64,000 bases of DNA from Halobacteroidaceae bacterium (lineage in GTDB: Bacteria > Bacillota > Halanaerobiia > B1SED10-174), in the NCBI GenBank assembly GCA_003551665.1, contig PUNE01000079.1, positions 150,887 through 214,886 of the forward strand, in the 5' to 3' direction. The notes beneath the pieces were generated by a model. The model did not search any database, was not told the DNA's origin, and saw only the letters and a list, made by a program, of their open reading frames with translations. The first letter of the stretch is position 1; every line of letters begins with the position of its first letter. The position numbers and the translations under genes were made by a program. Shown here piece by piece: positions 32,509 to 40,945 of the stretch.

Positions 32509-32799
32509 TTATTTTAATTTACTAAAAACCAGCATTTGAGTAATCAAACCTTCTATCAGCTCATCCACTTCATTCTTCCAGTATCGGGAGGAAGCCTGAA
32601 CAGGAATTTCAATCTCTGGAGTTGCCCCTATTCTTTTAAACCCCTGCTCAACCTGTTTTTTAAAATTCTCCTCGAAAATTAATTCATTCTTACAGCTTTG
32701 ACATTGAGCAAGGTGAATCAAAACCCGGTAATATTCACTTTTGGAGAGGCGATTATTAACTAAAAGAGGTATCATTTGCCTGGAAAATTTACAATCCAC
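32509..32799 (-). CDS. Putative zinc-finger anti-sigma factor
   Basis: About 96 residues. HLAQCQSC is an H-x3-C-x2-C anti-sigma zinc signature, preceded by Cys in VDCKFSRQM; together this is the ZAS/zf-HC2 fold that sequesters ECF sigma factors. Unlike membrane-bound anti-sigmas, no membrane helix follows; the C-terminus (YWKNEVDELIEGLITQMLVF) is amphipathic. GTG start at 32799 with a seven-G ribosome site 7 nt upstream; a tandem GTG at 32802 is equally possible. Overlaps the sigma gene's stop by 11 nt, the usual sigma/anti-sigma coupling. A cytoplasmic, redox-sensing anti-sigma is inferred. Confidence 0.7.
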   Translation of the reverse strand: MDCKFSRQMIPLLVNNRLSKSEYYRVLIHLAQCQSCKNELIFEENFKKQVEQGFKRIGATPEIEIPVQASSRYWKNEVDELIEGLITQMLVFSKLK

Positions 32800-33337
32800 C
32801 ACTTGTCCCCCCCTTTTCAATCTCTTTTCTGAGCTTCTTTTTCCCGTAAAAAAGCCTGCTTTTTAAGGTCCCCACTGGAATTTCCAGGTGCTCTGCAGTT
32901 TCCTCATAGTTAAACCCAAGGTAATAAACACAGATGATGGCCTCTCTTGTCAGAGGGTCCAGCCCATTCAGGGAGGTAAAAATATCCAGGTAATCCGGCA
33001 GTTTATTATTCGTTACCCCGTTTATACTACTCTCTTTACTTTTATCAAAAATCTTTTTTTCTCTTTCCTTTTCCCGGAAATAATCAGCGATCTTCCTTCG
33101 CACCAGGGCATATATCCATGTTAAAGGAGCCGCTTCTTCTCGATAGGTGGGAGCACTTTTCCAGATTCCCAGAAAAACTTCCTGTAGTATCTCCCGGGCC
33201 CCCTCCCGGTCGCCAGTTTTATAATAAATGTATTTAAAGATTTTCTCTTTACAGTTATGGTAAAGTTTTTCCAGGGCCTTTGGTTCCCCCCGACCAATTG
33301 CCATTAATAATTCTGGTTCAAGTTTTGGATTGCCCAT
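32789..33337 (-). CDS. ECF-type RNA polymerase sigma factor
   Basis: 182 residues. Region 2 (about 20-90): LYHNCKEKIFKYIYYKTGD, AREILQEVFLGIWKSA, PLTWIYALVRRKIADYFR. Region 4 (about 120-175): LDPLTREAIICVYYLGFNYEETAEHLEIPVGTLKSRLFYGKKKLRKE, the sigma-70 helix-turn-helix. No region 3, so ECF group IV. ATG at 33337 with GGGGAGGAG 8 nt upstream. First gene of a four-gene operon with its anti-sigma and two small proteins. The signal is not known; the neighbouring CopB is past a terminator, so a copper link is not supported. Confidence 0.92.
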   Translation of the reverse strand: MGNPKLEPELLMAIGRGEPKALEKLYHNCKEKIFKYIYYKTGDREGAREILQEVFLGIWKSAPTYREEAAPLTWIYALVRRKIADYFREKEREKKIFDKSKESSINGVTNNKLPDYLDIFTSLNGLDPLTREAIICVYYLGFNYEETAEHLEIPVGTLKSRLFYGKKKLRKEIEKGGTSGGL

Positions 33338-33415
33338 GGCAATTCTCCTCCCCGGATTCAAAATAGCCCTGGTTTACCTTCTATTGTATTAGTCGAAATA
33401 ATGAGCAAAAAGTTC

Positions 33416-33440
33416 AAAAAAAATCAGCCCTATTGGCTGA
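33416..33440 (-). terminator. Terminator of the fab/acc operon
   Basis: TCAGCC-CTATT-GGCTGA stem (33424-33440) followed on the minus strand by eight T (33416-33423); it overlaps the accA stop codon. Confidence 0.85.
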
Positions 33441-34404
33441 CTTTTTTCTGGGCCCCGATTTCTTCGGTCCAGACTCCTATTTTCTTTATCCTGTCCCAGC
33501 GACGTCCCAGGAGTTCCTGGGAACTCATCTTCTGGAGAAAAGGAATTGTATCTCGCAGGTGTTCCCCGAGTCTTTCTCCCATGGTCCTGGAGTCCAAATG
33601 ACAGCCTCCTTCAGGTTCTTCGAGGATAGTGTCCACAACTCCTGCCTTTTTTAAATCTTCAGCTGTAAGCTTCAGTGACCGGGCAGCTTCTTCAGCTTTT
33701 GAGGGGTCTTTCCAGAGGATGGAAGCACATCCCTCTGGGGAAATTACTGAGTAAACAGCATTTTCAAACATACTTACCCAGTCTCCAACGGCAAGAGCAA
33801 GGGCCCCTCCGCTGCCACCTTCCCCGGTAACAATAACCACTATAGGAATCTCCAGCATACTCATTTCTCGGAGATTGCGGGCAATTGCTTCTCCCTGTCC
33901 CCTTTCTTCGGCCCCGAGGCCGGGATAGGCTCCTGGGGTATCAATAAAAGTTATAATTGGACGCCGGAATTTATTAGCCTGTTCCATCAACCGGAGAGCC
34001 TTCCTGTATCCTTCGGGGTGAGGCATCCCAAAATTTCGAGCAATATTATCCCTGGTAGAGCGTCCTTTTTGGTGTCCGATTACAGTTACGGGTTGTTTAT
34101 CAAGCAGGGCGATACCTCCAATAATGGCTCGATCATCGCTGAAAAGTCTGTCTCCATGAAGTTCAGTAAAATTATCGCAGACCATTTCAATATAATCGAG
34201 AGTTGTCGGTCTTTCCATGTTGCGGGCAAGTTTAACTCTTTCCCAGGGGGTTGGTTCAAAACTGGATTCTTTTTTGATTCTTTCAGCCTTTTCCCGCAGA
34301 GATTTTATTTCTCCACTTAAATCAATATTCTGCTCCCGGGCAAAAGCCTCAAGCTCTTTTATTTTCTCTTCCAGGTGAGCCAGTTGTTGTTTTTCTTTAC
34401 CCAA
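33430..34404 (-). CDS. accA: Acetyl-CoA carboxylase carboxyltransferase subunit alpha
   Basis: 324 residues, the family's normal length. Transfers CO2 from biotinyl-BCCP to acetyl-CoA with AccD, the first step of fatty-acid synthesis. Crotonase-fold signatures IGGIALLDKQPVTVIGHQKG, FIDTPGAYPGLGAEERGQG and TGEGGSGGALAL (oxyanion glycine-rich loop) are intact. TTG start at 34404 with GGGAGG 8 nt upstream; the ATG at 34422 lies before that site. Overlaps the accD stop by 8 nt, so the two subunits are made in equal amounts. Last gene of the fab operon. Confidence 0.95.
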   Translation of the reverse strand: MGKEKQQLAHLEEKIKELEAFAREQNIDLSGEIKSLREKAERIKKESSFEPTPWERVKLARNMERPTTLDYIEMVCDNFTELHGDRLFSDDRAIIGGIALLDKQPVTVIGHQKGRSTRDNIARNFGMPHPEGYRKALRLMEQANKFRRPIITFIDTPGAYPGLGAEERGQGEAIARNLREMSMLEIPIVVIVTGEGGSGGALALAVGDWVSMFENAVYSVISPEGCASILWKDPSKAEEAARSLKLTAEDLKKAGVVDTILEEPEGGCHLDSRTMGERLGEHLRDTIPFLQKMSSQELLGRRWDRIKKIGVWTEEIGAQKKVSQ

Positions 34405-35245
34405 CCCTTTCACCTCCCTCATGTAGCCTGAGAAGAAGGGCCAGTTCTTTTTTCAATTTCTTCCGTTCAACAATTCTATCGATAAACCCATGGTCGAGCA
34501 AAAACTCTGCCCGCTGAAAACCCTCTGGCAGTTTCTGTCCAATTGTCTGCTGGATAACTCTGGGGCCAGCAAAACCAATAAGCGAACCGGGTTCTGCAAG
34601 ATTAATATCTCCCAGCATTGCAAAGCTTGCCGTGACCCCCCCGGTTGTTGGGTGAGTCAGGACAGAAATATACAATAACCCTTCGTCAGAAAAACGGGCA
34701 AGTGCTGCACTGGTTTTTGCCATCTGCAGCAAAGAATAAATACTTTCCTGCATTCTGGCTCCCCCCGAAGCAGAAAAAATAACCAGGGGTTTTTTCTTTT
34801 CCCGGCACCGGTCGATTAAACGGGTTATTTTCTCCCCTACAACTGACCCCATGCTGCCCAGCATAAATTCTGGAGCCATTATACCCAGCCCTGCTTCATA
34901 ACCACCAATTTTCCCAAACCCGGTGATTACAGCTTCATTCAAACCTGTCTTTTCCCTGAGCTCTTCCAGTTTTTCCCCGTATCCCGGAAATTCCAGTGGG
35001 TCGAGGGAAGTCAATTCTTTATTTATTTCCTGGAAGGTGCCTTCGTCAACAATTTGCTTTAACCGCTGCCGGGAGGGCAGGGAAAAGTGATGCCCGCACC
35101 GGTCACAAACCTTCAATTTCTGGGATAAGTCTTTTTCAATATGGACATGTTTGCAGGCAGGGCATTTGCTGGCTATGTTTTTGGGAACGTTTTTAATTTC
35201 CCTTGTTCCCACCTGGCTATAGCGGGTCTTACGGAAAAGGGCCAT
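34397..35245 (-). CDS. accD: Acetyl-CoA carboxylase carboxyltransferase subunit beta
   Basis: 282 residues. N-terminal zinc ribbon CPACKHVHIEKDL / CDRCGHHF (C-x2-C twice, residues 29-53), then the crotonase-fold core: GLGIMAPEFMLGSMGSVVGEKI, FSASGGARMQE (oxyanion loop) and SFAMLGDINLAEPGSLIGFAG. AAGGAGG precedes the ATG by 10 nt. Two bases after accC, overlapping accA by 8 nt. In E. coli the ribbon binds its own mRNA; whether that holds here is unknown. Confidence 0.95.
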   Translation of the reverse strand: MALFRKTRYSQVGTREIKNVPKNIASKCPACKHVHIEKDLSQKLKVCDRCGHHFSLPSRQRLKQIVDEGTFQEINKELTSLDPLEFPGYGEKLEELREKTGLNEAVITGFGKIGGYEAGLGIMAPEFMLGSMGSVVGEKITRLIDRCREKKKPLVIFSASGGARMQESIYSLLQMAKTSAALARFSDEGLLYISVLTHPTTGGVTASFAMLGDINLAEPGSLIGFAGPRVIQQTIGQKLPEGFQRAEFLLDHGFIDRIVERKKLKKELALLLRLHEGGERVG

Positions 35246-35247
35246 AA

Positions 35248-36603
35248 TTAAACGCCCTCCTTACCTTCGATTAGTTCGGGCAAAAAACCTGTATCGTAAT
35301 CGCCCGAGCAAAACCTTTCGTTTTCCAGAATCACACTGTACAGGTCAATGGGTGTGGGTACTCCCGTCAGACGCATTTCTCCCAGAGCCCTGAGCATTCT
35401 AAGCCTCGCTTCCTCCCGATCTACCCCCCAGGTTATAACCTTAGCCAGGAGAGAATCGTAATGGGGAACAACCGTATAATTGGAATAAATAAAGGAGTCT
35501 ACTCTAACCCCGGGACCACCTGGAGGAAGCCACTCAGTTATTCTTCCCGGTCTGGGAAGAAAATCTTGACTGGGGTCCTCTGCATTTATCCGACACTCAA
35601 TAGCAGCTCCTTTAAGCTGGATATCCTCCTGTTTCAGTTCAAGTTCCTCTCCTGCAGCAATCTGCAATTGAGCCTTGACCAGATCAATCCCGGTGATCAT
35701 TTCGGTAACCGGATGTTCAACCTGAATTCGGGTATTCATTTCCATGAAATAAAAATTTCCCTCGCCATCCAGCAAAAATTCAACTGTCCCTGCACCTGTA
35801 TAATTCACAGCCCGGGCAGCCCGGACTGCTGCCTGCCCCATTTTCTCCCGCAAATTCTCGTCCAGAACAGGGCAGGGTGCCTCTTCAATTAATTTCTGAT
35901 GACGGCGCTGGATTGAACAGTCCCTTTCCCCCAGGTGGATAATGTTTGCGAAATTATCGGCCAGAACCTGTACTTCAACGTGGCGGGGTCGAGAAATATA
36001 TTTTTCCAGATAAAGCTGGGGGTTGGAAAAAGCTTTTTCAGCCTCATTTCGGGTCAGAGAAAAAGACCTTGCAAGGGAATCTGGTTTTTCAACGAGACGC
36101 ATTCCCTTGCCTCCTCCGCCTGCAGCCGCCTTGAGCATTACCGGGTAACCAACTTCTCCAGCAATTTTTTCCGCATGCGCAATATCTTCAATTTCTTCTC
36201 TGCTCCCGGGAACTATTGGTACATCAGCTTTTTCCATCAATTTTCTGGCTCTTTCTTTGTTGCCCATCTCCTCAATTGCCCTGGGAGAAGGGCCTACAAA
36301 AATCAAACCGCATCGTTGACAGAGATCCGCAAAAGTTGGGTTTTCAGCAAGGAAGCCGTAACCGGGGTGGATGGCATCAACTCCCGCTCCTATTGCGGTG
36401 GAAACTATATTCTGCATGTTCAAATAGCTGTCGCGTGCCGAAGGGGGACCAATGCAATAAGCTTCGGAGGCAAGTTTTACATGGAGGGAATCCTCATCTC
36501 CCTTCGAATATACCGCTACCGGTTCCATTCCCAGTTCCAGGCATGCCCTGATAATTCGAACTGCAATTTCCCCTCTATTGGCTATTAAAACTTTTTTTAT
36601 CAT
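35248..36603 (-). CDS. accC: Biotin carboxylase
   Basis: 451 residues, normal length. ATP-grasp enzyme that carboxylates biotin on BCCP. MIKKVLIANRGEIAVRIIRACLELG, the glycine-rich KAAAGGGGKGMR, ERDCSIQRRHQK (bicarbonate/biotin site), and EMNTRIQVEHPVTEM (catalytic Glu/Arg) are all present. ATGA overlap with accB. Part of fabH...accA operon. Confidence 0.96.
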   Translation of the reverse strand: MIKKVLIANRGEIAVRIIRACLELGMEPVAVYSKGDEDSLHVKLASEAYCIGPPSARDSYLNMQNIVSTAIGAGVDAIHPGYGFLAENPTFADLCQRCGLIFVGPSPRAIEEMGNKERARKLMEKADVPIVPGSREEIEDIAHAEKIAGEVGYPVMLKAAAGGGGKGMRLVEKPDSLARSFSLTRNEAEKAFSNPQLYLEKYISRPRHVEVQVLADNFANIIHLGERDCSIQRRHQKLIEEAPCPVLDENLREKMGQAAVRAARAVNYTGAGTVEFLLDGEGNFYFMEMNTRIQVEHPVTEMITGIDLVKAQLQIAAGEELELKQEDIQLKGAAIECRINAEDPSQDFLPRPGRITEWLPPGGPGVRVDSFIYSNYTVVPHYDSLLAKVITWGVDREEARLRMLRALGEMRLTGVPTPIDLYSVILENERFCSGDYDTGFLPELIEGKEGV

Positions 36604-37061
36604 TGTTCAACCTTGATCCGGAAAAGTGGTTGCCCGTACTCAACCATCTCCCCGTTCTCAACCATTATTTCGGAAATTTCTCCCGCCTGCTCCGATTTTA
36701 TTTCATTCATCAATTTCATCGCTTCCAGTATACAAAGGGTATCGTCAGGCTGAACCCTGTCACCAACCCGGACAAAAGGCTCATCTTCCGGAGAAGGAGC
36801 CCGGTAAAAAGTCCCTACCATGGGTGCAGTAACTTCAACCCGGTTATTTTCACCGTCTTCCTTCGGCTCCTCTCTTGTGGGGCCTTTTACTACTTCTTGT
36901 TCAGGTTCAGAGGGGGGCATTGGTTTGGATGGGCCTTCCTGGACCCTATTCCTGGCAACAGTCAGGCGAAAACCCTCGTTTTCCATGGTAAATTCCGAGA
37001 AATCACTGTTCTTAATGGCCTCAATCACCTTTATAATATCTTCAGTCTTAATCCAGATCAC
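36600..37061 (-). CDS. accB: Biotin carboxyl carrier protein
   Basis: About 153 residues. C-terminal biotinyl domain with EAMKLMNEI (the Lys takes biotin), preceded by a Pro/Glu-rich linker (PSKPMPPSEPEQE). N-terminal IKTEDIIKVIEAIKNSDFSEF is typical. The start is not settled: GTG at 37061 is a normal codon but has only GGCTGGAG abutting it; GGAGG lies ideally (8 nt) before an ATT at 37052 that would give the usual N-terminus, overlapping the fabZ TAA. See findings. Overlaps accC by ATGA. In many Clostridia accB comes before fabZ; here it follows it. Confidence 0.9.
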   Translation of the reverse strand: MIWIKTEDIIKVIEAIKNSDFSEFTMENEGFRLTVARNRVQEGPSKPMPPSEPEQEVVKGPTREEPKEDGENNRVEVTAPMVGTFYRAPSPEDEPFVRVGDRVQPDDTLCILEAMKLMNEIKSEQAGEISEIMVENGEMVEYGQPLFRIKVEQ

Positions 37062-37488
37062 CTCCAGCCAAAAGAGCAAATTTCAGTTTGCCCTCAACAA
37101 CCGTTTTACCATTAACAGTTGCTCTGCCCCGGCCAACCCCAAAAGTTTTCTTGGCCCGGATAATTTCAATATGAAGATCAACAATATCCCCCGGACGAAC
37201 CTGCCGCCGGAACTTCACCTGGTCCAGGCCGGCAAAAAGTGGGATATAGCCCTGCAGGTCTTTTTGTGACAGAACTACCACTGAACCAAGCTGAGCCAGA
37301 GCTTCTGTAAGCAAAACCCCGGGAAAAACTGGATAATCCGGGAAATGCCCTTCAAGCCATACCTGAGTCGGCCCAATTTCCAGCAATCCCCTTCCCCTGA
37401 TCCCTGGTTCCAGCTCAGTAACTTCATCCAACAGTAAAAAAGGTTCCCTGTGGGGAATAATGTTTTTAATTTCATTCTGGGTAAGCAT
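37048..37488 (-). CDS. fabZ: 3-hydroxyacyl-ACP dehydratase
   Basis: 146 residues. Hotdog-fold dehydratase of fatty-acid elongation. IIPHREPFLLLDEV contains the conserved PHR/PF and active-site region; LEGHFPDYPVFPGVLLTEALAQ carries the catalytic His and Glu. ATG at 37488, one base after fabF's stop; translational coupling likely because the ribosome site (GGACTGAG) is weak. Confidence 0.94.
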   Translation of the reverse strand: MLTQNEIKNIIPHREPFLLLDEVTELEPGIRGRGLLEIGPTQVWLEGHFPDYPVFPGVLLTEALAQLGSVVVLSQKDLQGYIPLFAGLDQVKFRRQVRPGDIVDLHIEIIRAKKTFGVGRGRATVNGKTVVEGKLKFALLAGGDLD

Positions 37489-37489
37489 T

Positions 37490-38731
37490 TTACTCAGTCC
37501 ATTTCTCAAGGGCCAGTGTTGCATTATGTCCACCAAAACCAAGTGAATTGGTAAGGGCTTTTTGAATTTCCACTTTCCTTGCACCCTCAGGAACATAATC
37601 CAGATCACAGTCAGGGTCTGGATTGGTAAGATTAATCGTGGGGTGCACTTGCCCCTCCTGAAGAGCTTTTACCGTTGCAATCAATTCCACTGCTCCAGCT
37701 GCTCCCAGAAGGTGACCCATCATGGACTTGGAAGAATTAATAACCATTTTATAAGCCTGGTCACCACAGACCCTTTTTATTGCTCCGGTTTCCAGGCGAT
37801 CATTATATTCAGTGCTTGTCCCATGGGCATTAATATAATCAACTTCTGCAGGATCCCATCCCGCATCTTTAATGGCCCGGGCCATGGCCCTGGCCCCTCC
37901 ATCTCCCTGGGGATCGGGCTGGACCTGGTGGTAAGCATCTCCAACAGAACCGTAACCCTTAATTTCTGCAAGGATAGGAGCACCTCTCTCCATGGCTCTT
38001 TCCAAACTTTCCAGGATAACAATCCCTGCTCCCTCAGCAATTACAAAGCCATCTCTTTCAGCATCAAAAGGTCTGCTGGCTTTTTGGGGATCATTATTCC
38101 GAGTAGAAAGAGCTCGAGCAGAACAAAAACCTCCCAGACCCATGGGGGTAATGGAAGCTTCGGTTCCTCCGGTTACCATTACATCTGCATCTCCCCAGGC
38201 TATTGACCTGAAAGCCCCGCCAATAGCATCAGTTCCTGTTGCACAGGCACTTACTACAGAGGTTACGGGACCTTTAAGCCCAAGATGGATGGATATATTC
38301 CCTGCGGCCATATTCCCAATCATCATCGGAACAAAAAAAGGACTTATCCGGCGGCTTCCTTTTTCCAGATAATTCCGGTGCTGTTCCTCAAGTGTTGCAA
38401 GACCTCCAATCCCCGAACCCACAAGAACTCCAACAGTTGTGGGGTCAGGGTTGTTCTTATCAAGTCCTGCCATTTCCCAGGCCTGGTAGGCTGCATCCAA
38501 ACCATACTGGACAAATAGATCCAGTCTCTTCGCCTCCCGCCTATCAATATATCTGGAAGGGTCAAAATCCTTTACTTCTGCGCCAATTGTAGTGGAAAAA
38601 CCCTCTGGATCGAAGCGAGTGATTCTATCTACACCGCTCTTACCCTGGAGGAGGTTTTTCCAGGTGTTTTCAACATCGTTACCAAGGGGCGTTATTGCCC
38701 CCATTCCGGTTATTACAACCCTGCGGCCCAT
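37490..38731 (-). CDS. fabF: 3-oxoacyl-ACP synthase II
   Basis: 413 residues. Condensing enzyme: active-site Cys in VVSACATGTDAIGG, His in NAHGTSTEYND and in SKSMMGHLLGAAGAVE, Lys nearby, the Cys-His-His set of KAS I/II. ATG at 38731 with AAGGAGG 7 nt upstream. Elongates acyl-ACP with malonyl-ACP. Confidence 0.95.
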   Translation of the reverse strand: MGRRVVITGMGAITPLGNDVENTWKNLLQGKSGVDRITRFDPEGFSTTIGAEVKDFDPSRYIDRREAKRLDLFVQYGLDAAYQAWEMAGLDKNNPDPTTVGVLVGSGIGGLATLEEQHRNYLEKGSRRISPFFVPMMIGNMAAGNISIHLGLKGPVTSVVSACATGTDAIGGAFRSIAWGDADVMVTGGTEASITPMGLGGFCSARALSTRNNDPQKASRPFDAERDGFVIAEGAGIVILESLERAMERGAPILAEIKGYGSVGDAYHQVQPDPQGDGGARAMARAIKDAGWDPAEVDYINAHGTSTEYNDRLETGAIKRVCGDQAYKMVINSSKSMMGHLLGAAGAVELIATVKALQEGQVHPTINLTNPDPDCDLDYVPEGARKVEIQKALTNSLGFGGHNATLALEKWTE

Positions 38732-38750
38732 CAAACAACCTCCTTATGTT

Positions 38751-38978
38751 CTACTGGCTCTCAATGTATTTAATAGCTTCGCCTACCGTTGTTAGCTTTT
38801 CAGCTTCCTCGTCGGGAATTTCCAGATCAAATTCATCCTCTAAATCCATAATAAGCTCCACGATATCAAGGGAATCTGCACCCAGATCCTCAATAAACCT
38901 TGCTTCTGGAATTACCTCGGCGGGCTCAACTCCCAGTTTTTCTGAAATAATACCAGCCAAACGTTCTTGAATGGTCAT
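38751..38978 (-). CDS. acpP: Acyl carrier protein
   Basis: 75 residues; phosphopantetheine Ser in [12 protein letters not shown]. Strongly acidic, as usual. AGGAGG precedes the ATG. It lies directly after fabD, where fabG would normally intervene. Confidence 0.96.
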   Translation of the reverse strand: MTIQERLAGIISEKLGVEPAEVIPEARFIEDLGADSLDIVELIMDLEDEFDLEIPDEEAEKLTTVGEAIKYIESQ

Positions 38979-38999
38979 TATAATCCTCCTCTTTTTGTT

Positions 39000-39965
39000 T
39001 TAAATTAAGATTTTTTCCTTGTAACCAACCTGATCGGCATCAAGACCACCCAGGACTTTGTACAGGGAGTTCAGGTCCGAGCACTGGTAGGGCCGTTTTT
39101 TGCGATCAATTGCTCGAACGAATGAACTCAGGGCCTTACCTTCTCCAATTACAATAATTGGATCAAAATCATTTTCTACTATATCCTGCATGGTCTTACT
39201 CCAGCAAACTGGAGCCGAAATCTGCCTGATCAAAAGATCCTTTATTTCCTGGGGGTCAGAAACTCTCTCTCCAGTAACATTGGAATAAAAAGCACAGCAG
39301 GGTTCACTGAATTCAACATCCTTCAGATACCCGGCGAATTCTTCTCCCGCTTTCTCCATAAGCTCCGAATGGAATGGTCCACTTACCCTTAAAGGTATAA
39401 CCTTCTGGGCACCGGCTTCTTTAAGTAACCTCATCCCTTTTTTTACGGCATTCTTTTCTCCAGATACTACAACCTGGGCCGGAGAATTATAATTGGCTAC
39501 CTGGAGAACGCCATCCACCTGTTCACAAACCTCTTCAATTTTTCCCGGATCCAATCCAATAACTGCTGCCATACCACCTTTGCCAGAGGGGAATGCTTTT
39601 TCCATGAGTTCTCCCCTTTTCCTGACCAGTTGAACAGCGTCAGCAAATTCCAGTACCCCAGCCGCAACAAGAGAAGATATTTCCCCCAGACTGTGCCCTG
39701 CAACCACCCGAGGCTTGAGAAAAAAACTTCGGATTACTTCAAAAGCTGCAACACTGGTGGTTAAAATTGCCGGTTGTGCATTATATGTTTTTTGCAGATC
39801 TTCTTCAGGGCCGGAAAAGCAAAGTTCTTTTAAATCAAAGCCCAGAGTTTCATTAGCCTCGTCATATATCTCCCGGGCCCGGGAAAAGTGATTATAAAAT
39901 TCTTTTCCCATTCCCACCTCTTGAGACCCCTGTCCTGGAAAGAGAAAAGCAAGCTTTTCACACAT
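39000..39965 (-). CDS. fabD: Malonyl-CoA:ACP transacylase
   Basis: 321 residues. FLFPGQGSQEVGMG at the N-terminus, catalytic Ser in VAGHSLGEISSLVAAG, His in VSGPFHSELM. Transfers malonyl to ACP. ATG at 39965 with GGAGTGGGGAG upstream; the frame runs 35 codons further into fabK but without a site. Overlaps fabK by 8 nt. Confidence 0.95.
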   Translation of the reverse strand: MCEKLAFLFPGQGSQEVGMGKEFYNHFSRAREIYDEANETLGFDLKELCFSGPEEDLQKTYNAQPAILTTSVAAFEVIRSFFLKPRVVAGHSLGEISSLVAAGVLEFADAVQLVRKRGELMEKAFPSGKGGMAAVIGLDPGKIEEVCEQVDGVLQVANYNSPAQVVVSGEKNAVKKGMRLLKEAGAQKVIPLRVSGPFHSELMEKAGEEFAGYLKDVEFSEPCCAFYSNVTGERVSDPQEIKDLLIRQISAPVCWSKTMQDIVENDFDPIIVIGEGKALSSFVRAIDRKKRPYQCSDLNSLYKVLGGLDADQVGYKEKILI

Positions 39966-40917
39966 AACTCCCCACTCCTTTAAAAAAATTATCAACCCTA
40001 TCCCTGGCCTGGTGAGCTTCTGCAACAATACTCTCAACAACTTCCGCAACCGACTTGATCGAATTAACAAGAGCCGCCGACTGCCCCGCCATCAGGCTAC
40101 CCATTTCCACGTCGCCTTCATGGACAGCCTCCCGGAGACTCCCCGCGGCAATAATTTCAAACTCTTCCGGGGAAACCTTCTCCCGATCCATCTTTTCCAG
40201 CTTTCGTACCAGTTGATTTTCTATGCAGCGAACCGGGCGTTTTATGGTCTTCCCCGTGACCTTCGTACTTCGCTCTTTAGCACGGAGTATCGCCTTTTTA
40301 TAGTTGTCGTGAACTTTGCACTCCTCGGTACAAACAAAAACAGTTCCCAGCTGAACCCCTTCGGCTCCAAGAGCCAGGGCGGCCAGCAAACCTCTTCCAT
40401 CGGCAATGCCTCCAGCTGCAATTACCGGAACATCAATTTCCCGGCTTAATAGTGCCACCAGAACCATTGTAGAAACATCACCAACATGACCCCCTGCCTC
40501 CCCACCTTCAGCGATAATTCCCGCTATAGGATACCTGGAAAGCCTTTTGGCCAGGCCCAGGGTGGGAACAATGGGGAAAACTTTAATTCCTGCTTTTTCC
40601 AGGCTTTGCATATATTTCCCGGGGTTTCCTGCGCCCGTTGTTACTACATCAACTCTTTCCTGGCAAACAACGTCCACAACTTCATCAACCTCGGGGGACA
40701 TCAGCATAATATTTACACCAAAGGGTTTATCAGTCAACTGTCGTGCTTTTTTTATTTCTTCCTGAACAACTTTTCCCGGGGCACTTCCCGCCCCAATAAT
40801 TCCCAGGCCTCCAGCGTTGGATACAGCAGCTGCAAGGTGCCCATCGGAAACCCAGGCCATTCCTCCCTGAAATATAGGGTACCTGATCCCAAGCATTTTG
40901 GTTATCTCGGTCTTCAT
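39958..40917 (-). CDS. fabK: Enoyl-ACP reductase II
   Basis: 319 residues; FMN-dependent, nitronate-monooxygenase-like TIM barrel: YPIFQGGMAWVSDGHLAAAVSNAGGLG, GVNIMLM, IIAEGGEAGGHVGDVSTM, and IAAGGIADGRGLLAALALGAEGVQLGT. Reduces the enoyl-ACP double bond; it replaces FabI, so triclosan resistance is expected from the family. Confidence 0.92.
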   Translation of the reverse strand: MKTEITKMLGIRYPIFQGGMAWVSDGHLAAAVSNAGGLGIIGAGSAPGKVVQEEIKKARQLTDKPFGVNIMLMSPEVDEVVDVVCQERVDVVTTGAGNPGKYMQSLEKAGIKVFPIVPTLGLAKRLSRYPIAGIIAEGGEAGGHVGDVSTMVLVALLSREIDVPVIAAGGIADGRGLLAALALGAEGVQLGTVFVCTEECKVHDNYKKAILRAKERSTKVTGKTIKRPVRCIENQLVRKLEKMDREKVSPEEFEIIAAGSLREAVHEGDVEMGSLMAGQSAALVNSIKSVAEVVESIVAEAHQARDRVDNFFKGVGSYV

Positions 40918-40945
40918 ACCCTTCCTCCTTTTTTCCAGCTTCAGT

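Noticed and set aside
29801..33337. Copper-responsive operon of CopB and ECF sigma
   Set aside because: A strong terminator at 31986-32015 separates them and no copper motif links them.
35935..36588. 217-residue open frame opposite accC
   Set aside because: Shadow of the accC codons; no ribosome site, no domain and low-complexity composition.
37562..38206. 214-residue open frame opposite fabF
   Set aside because: Antisense shadow of a highly conserved gene; no start signal.
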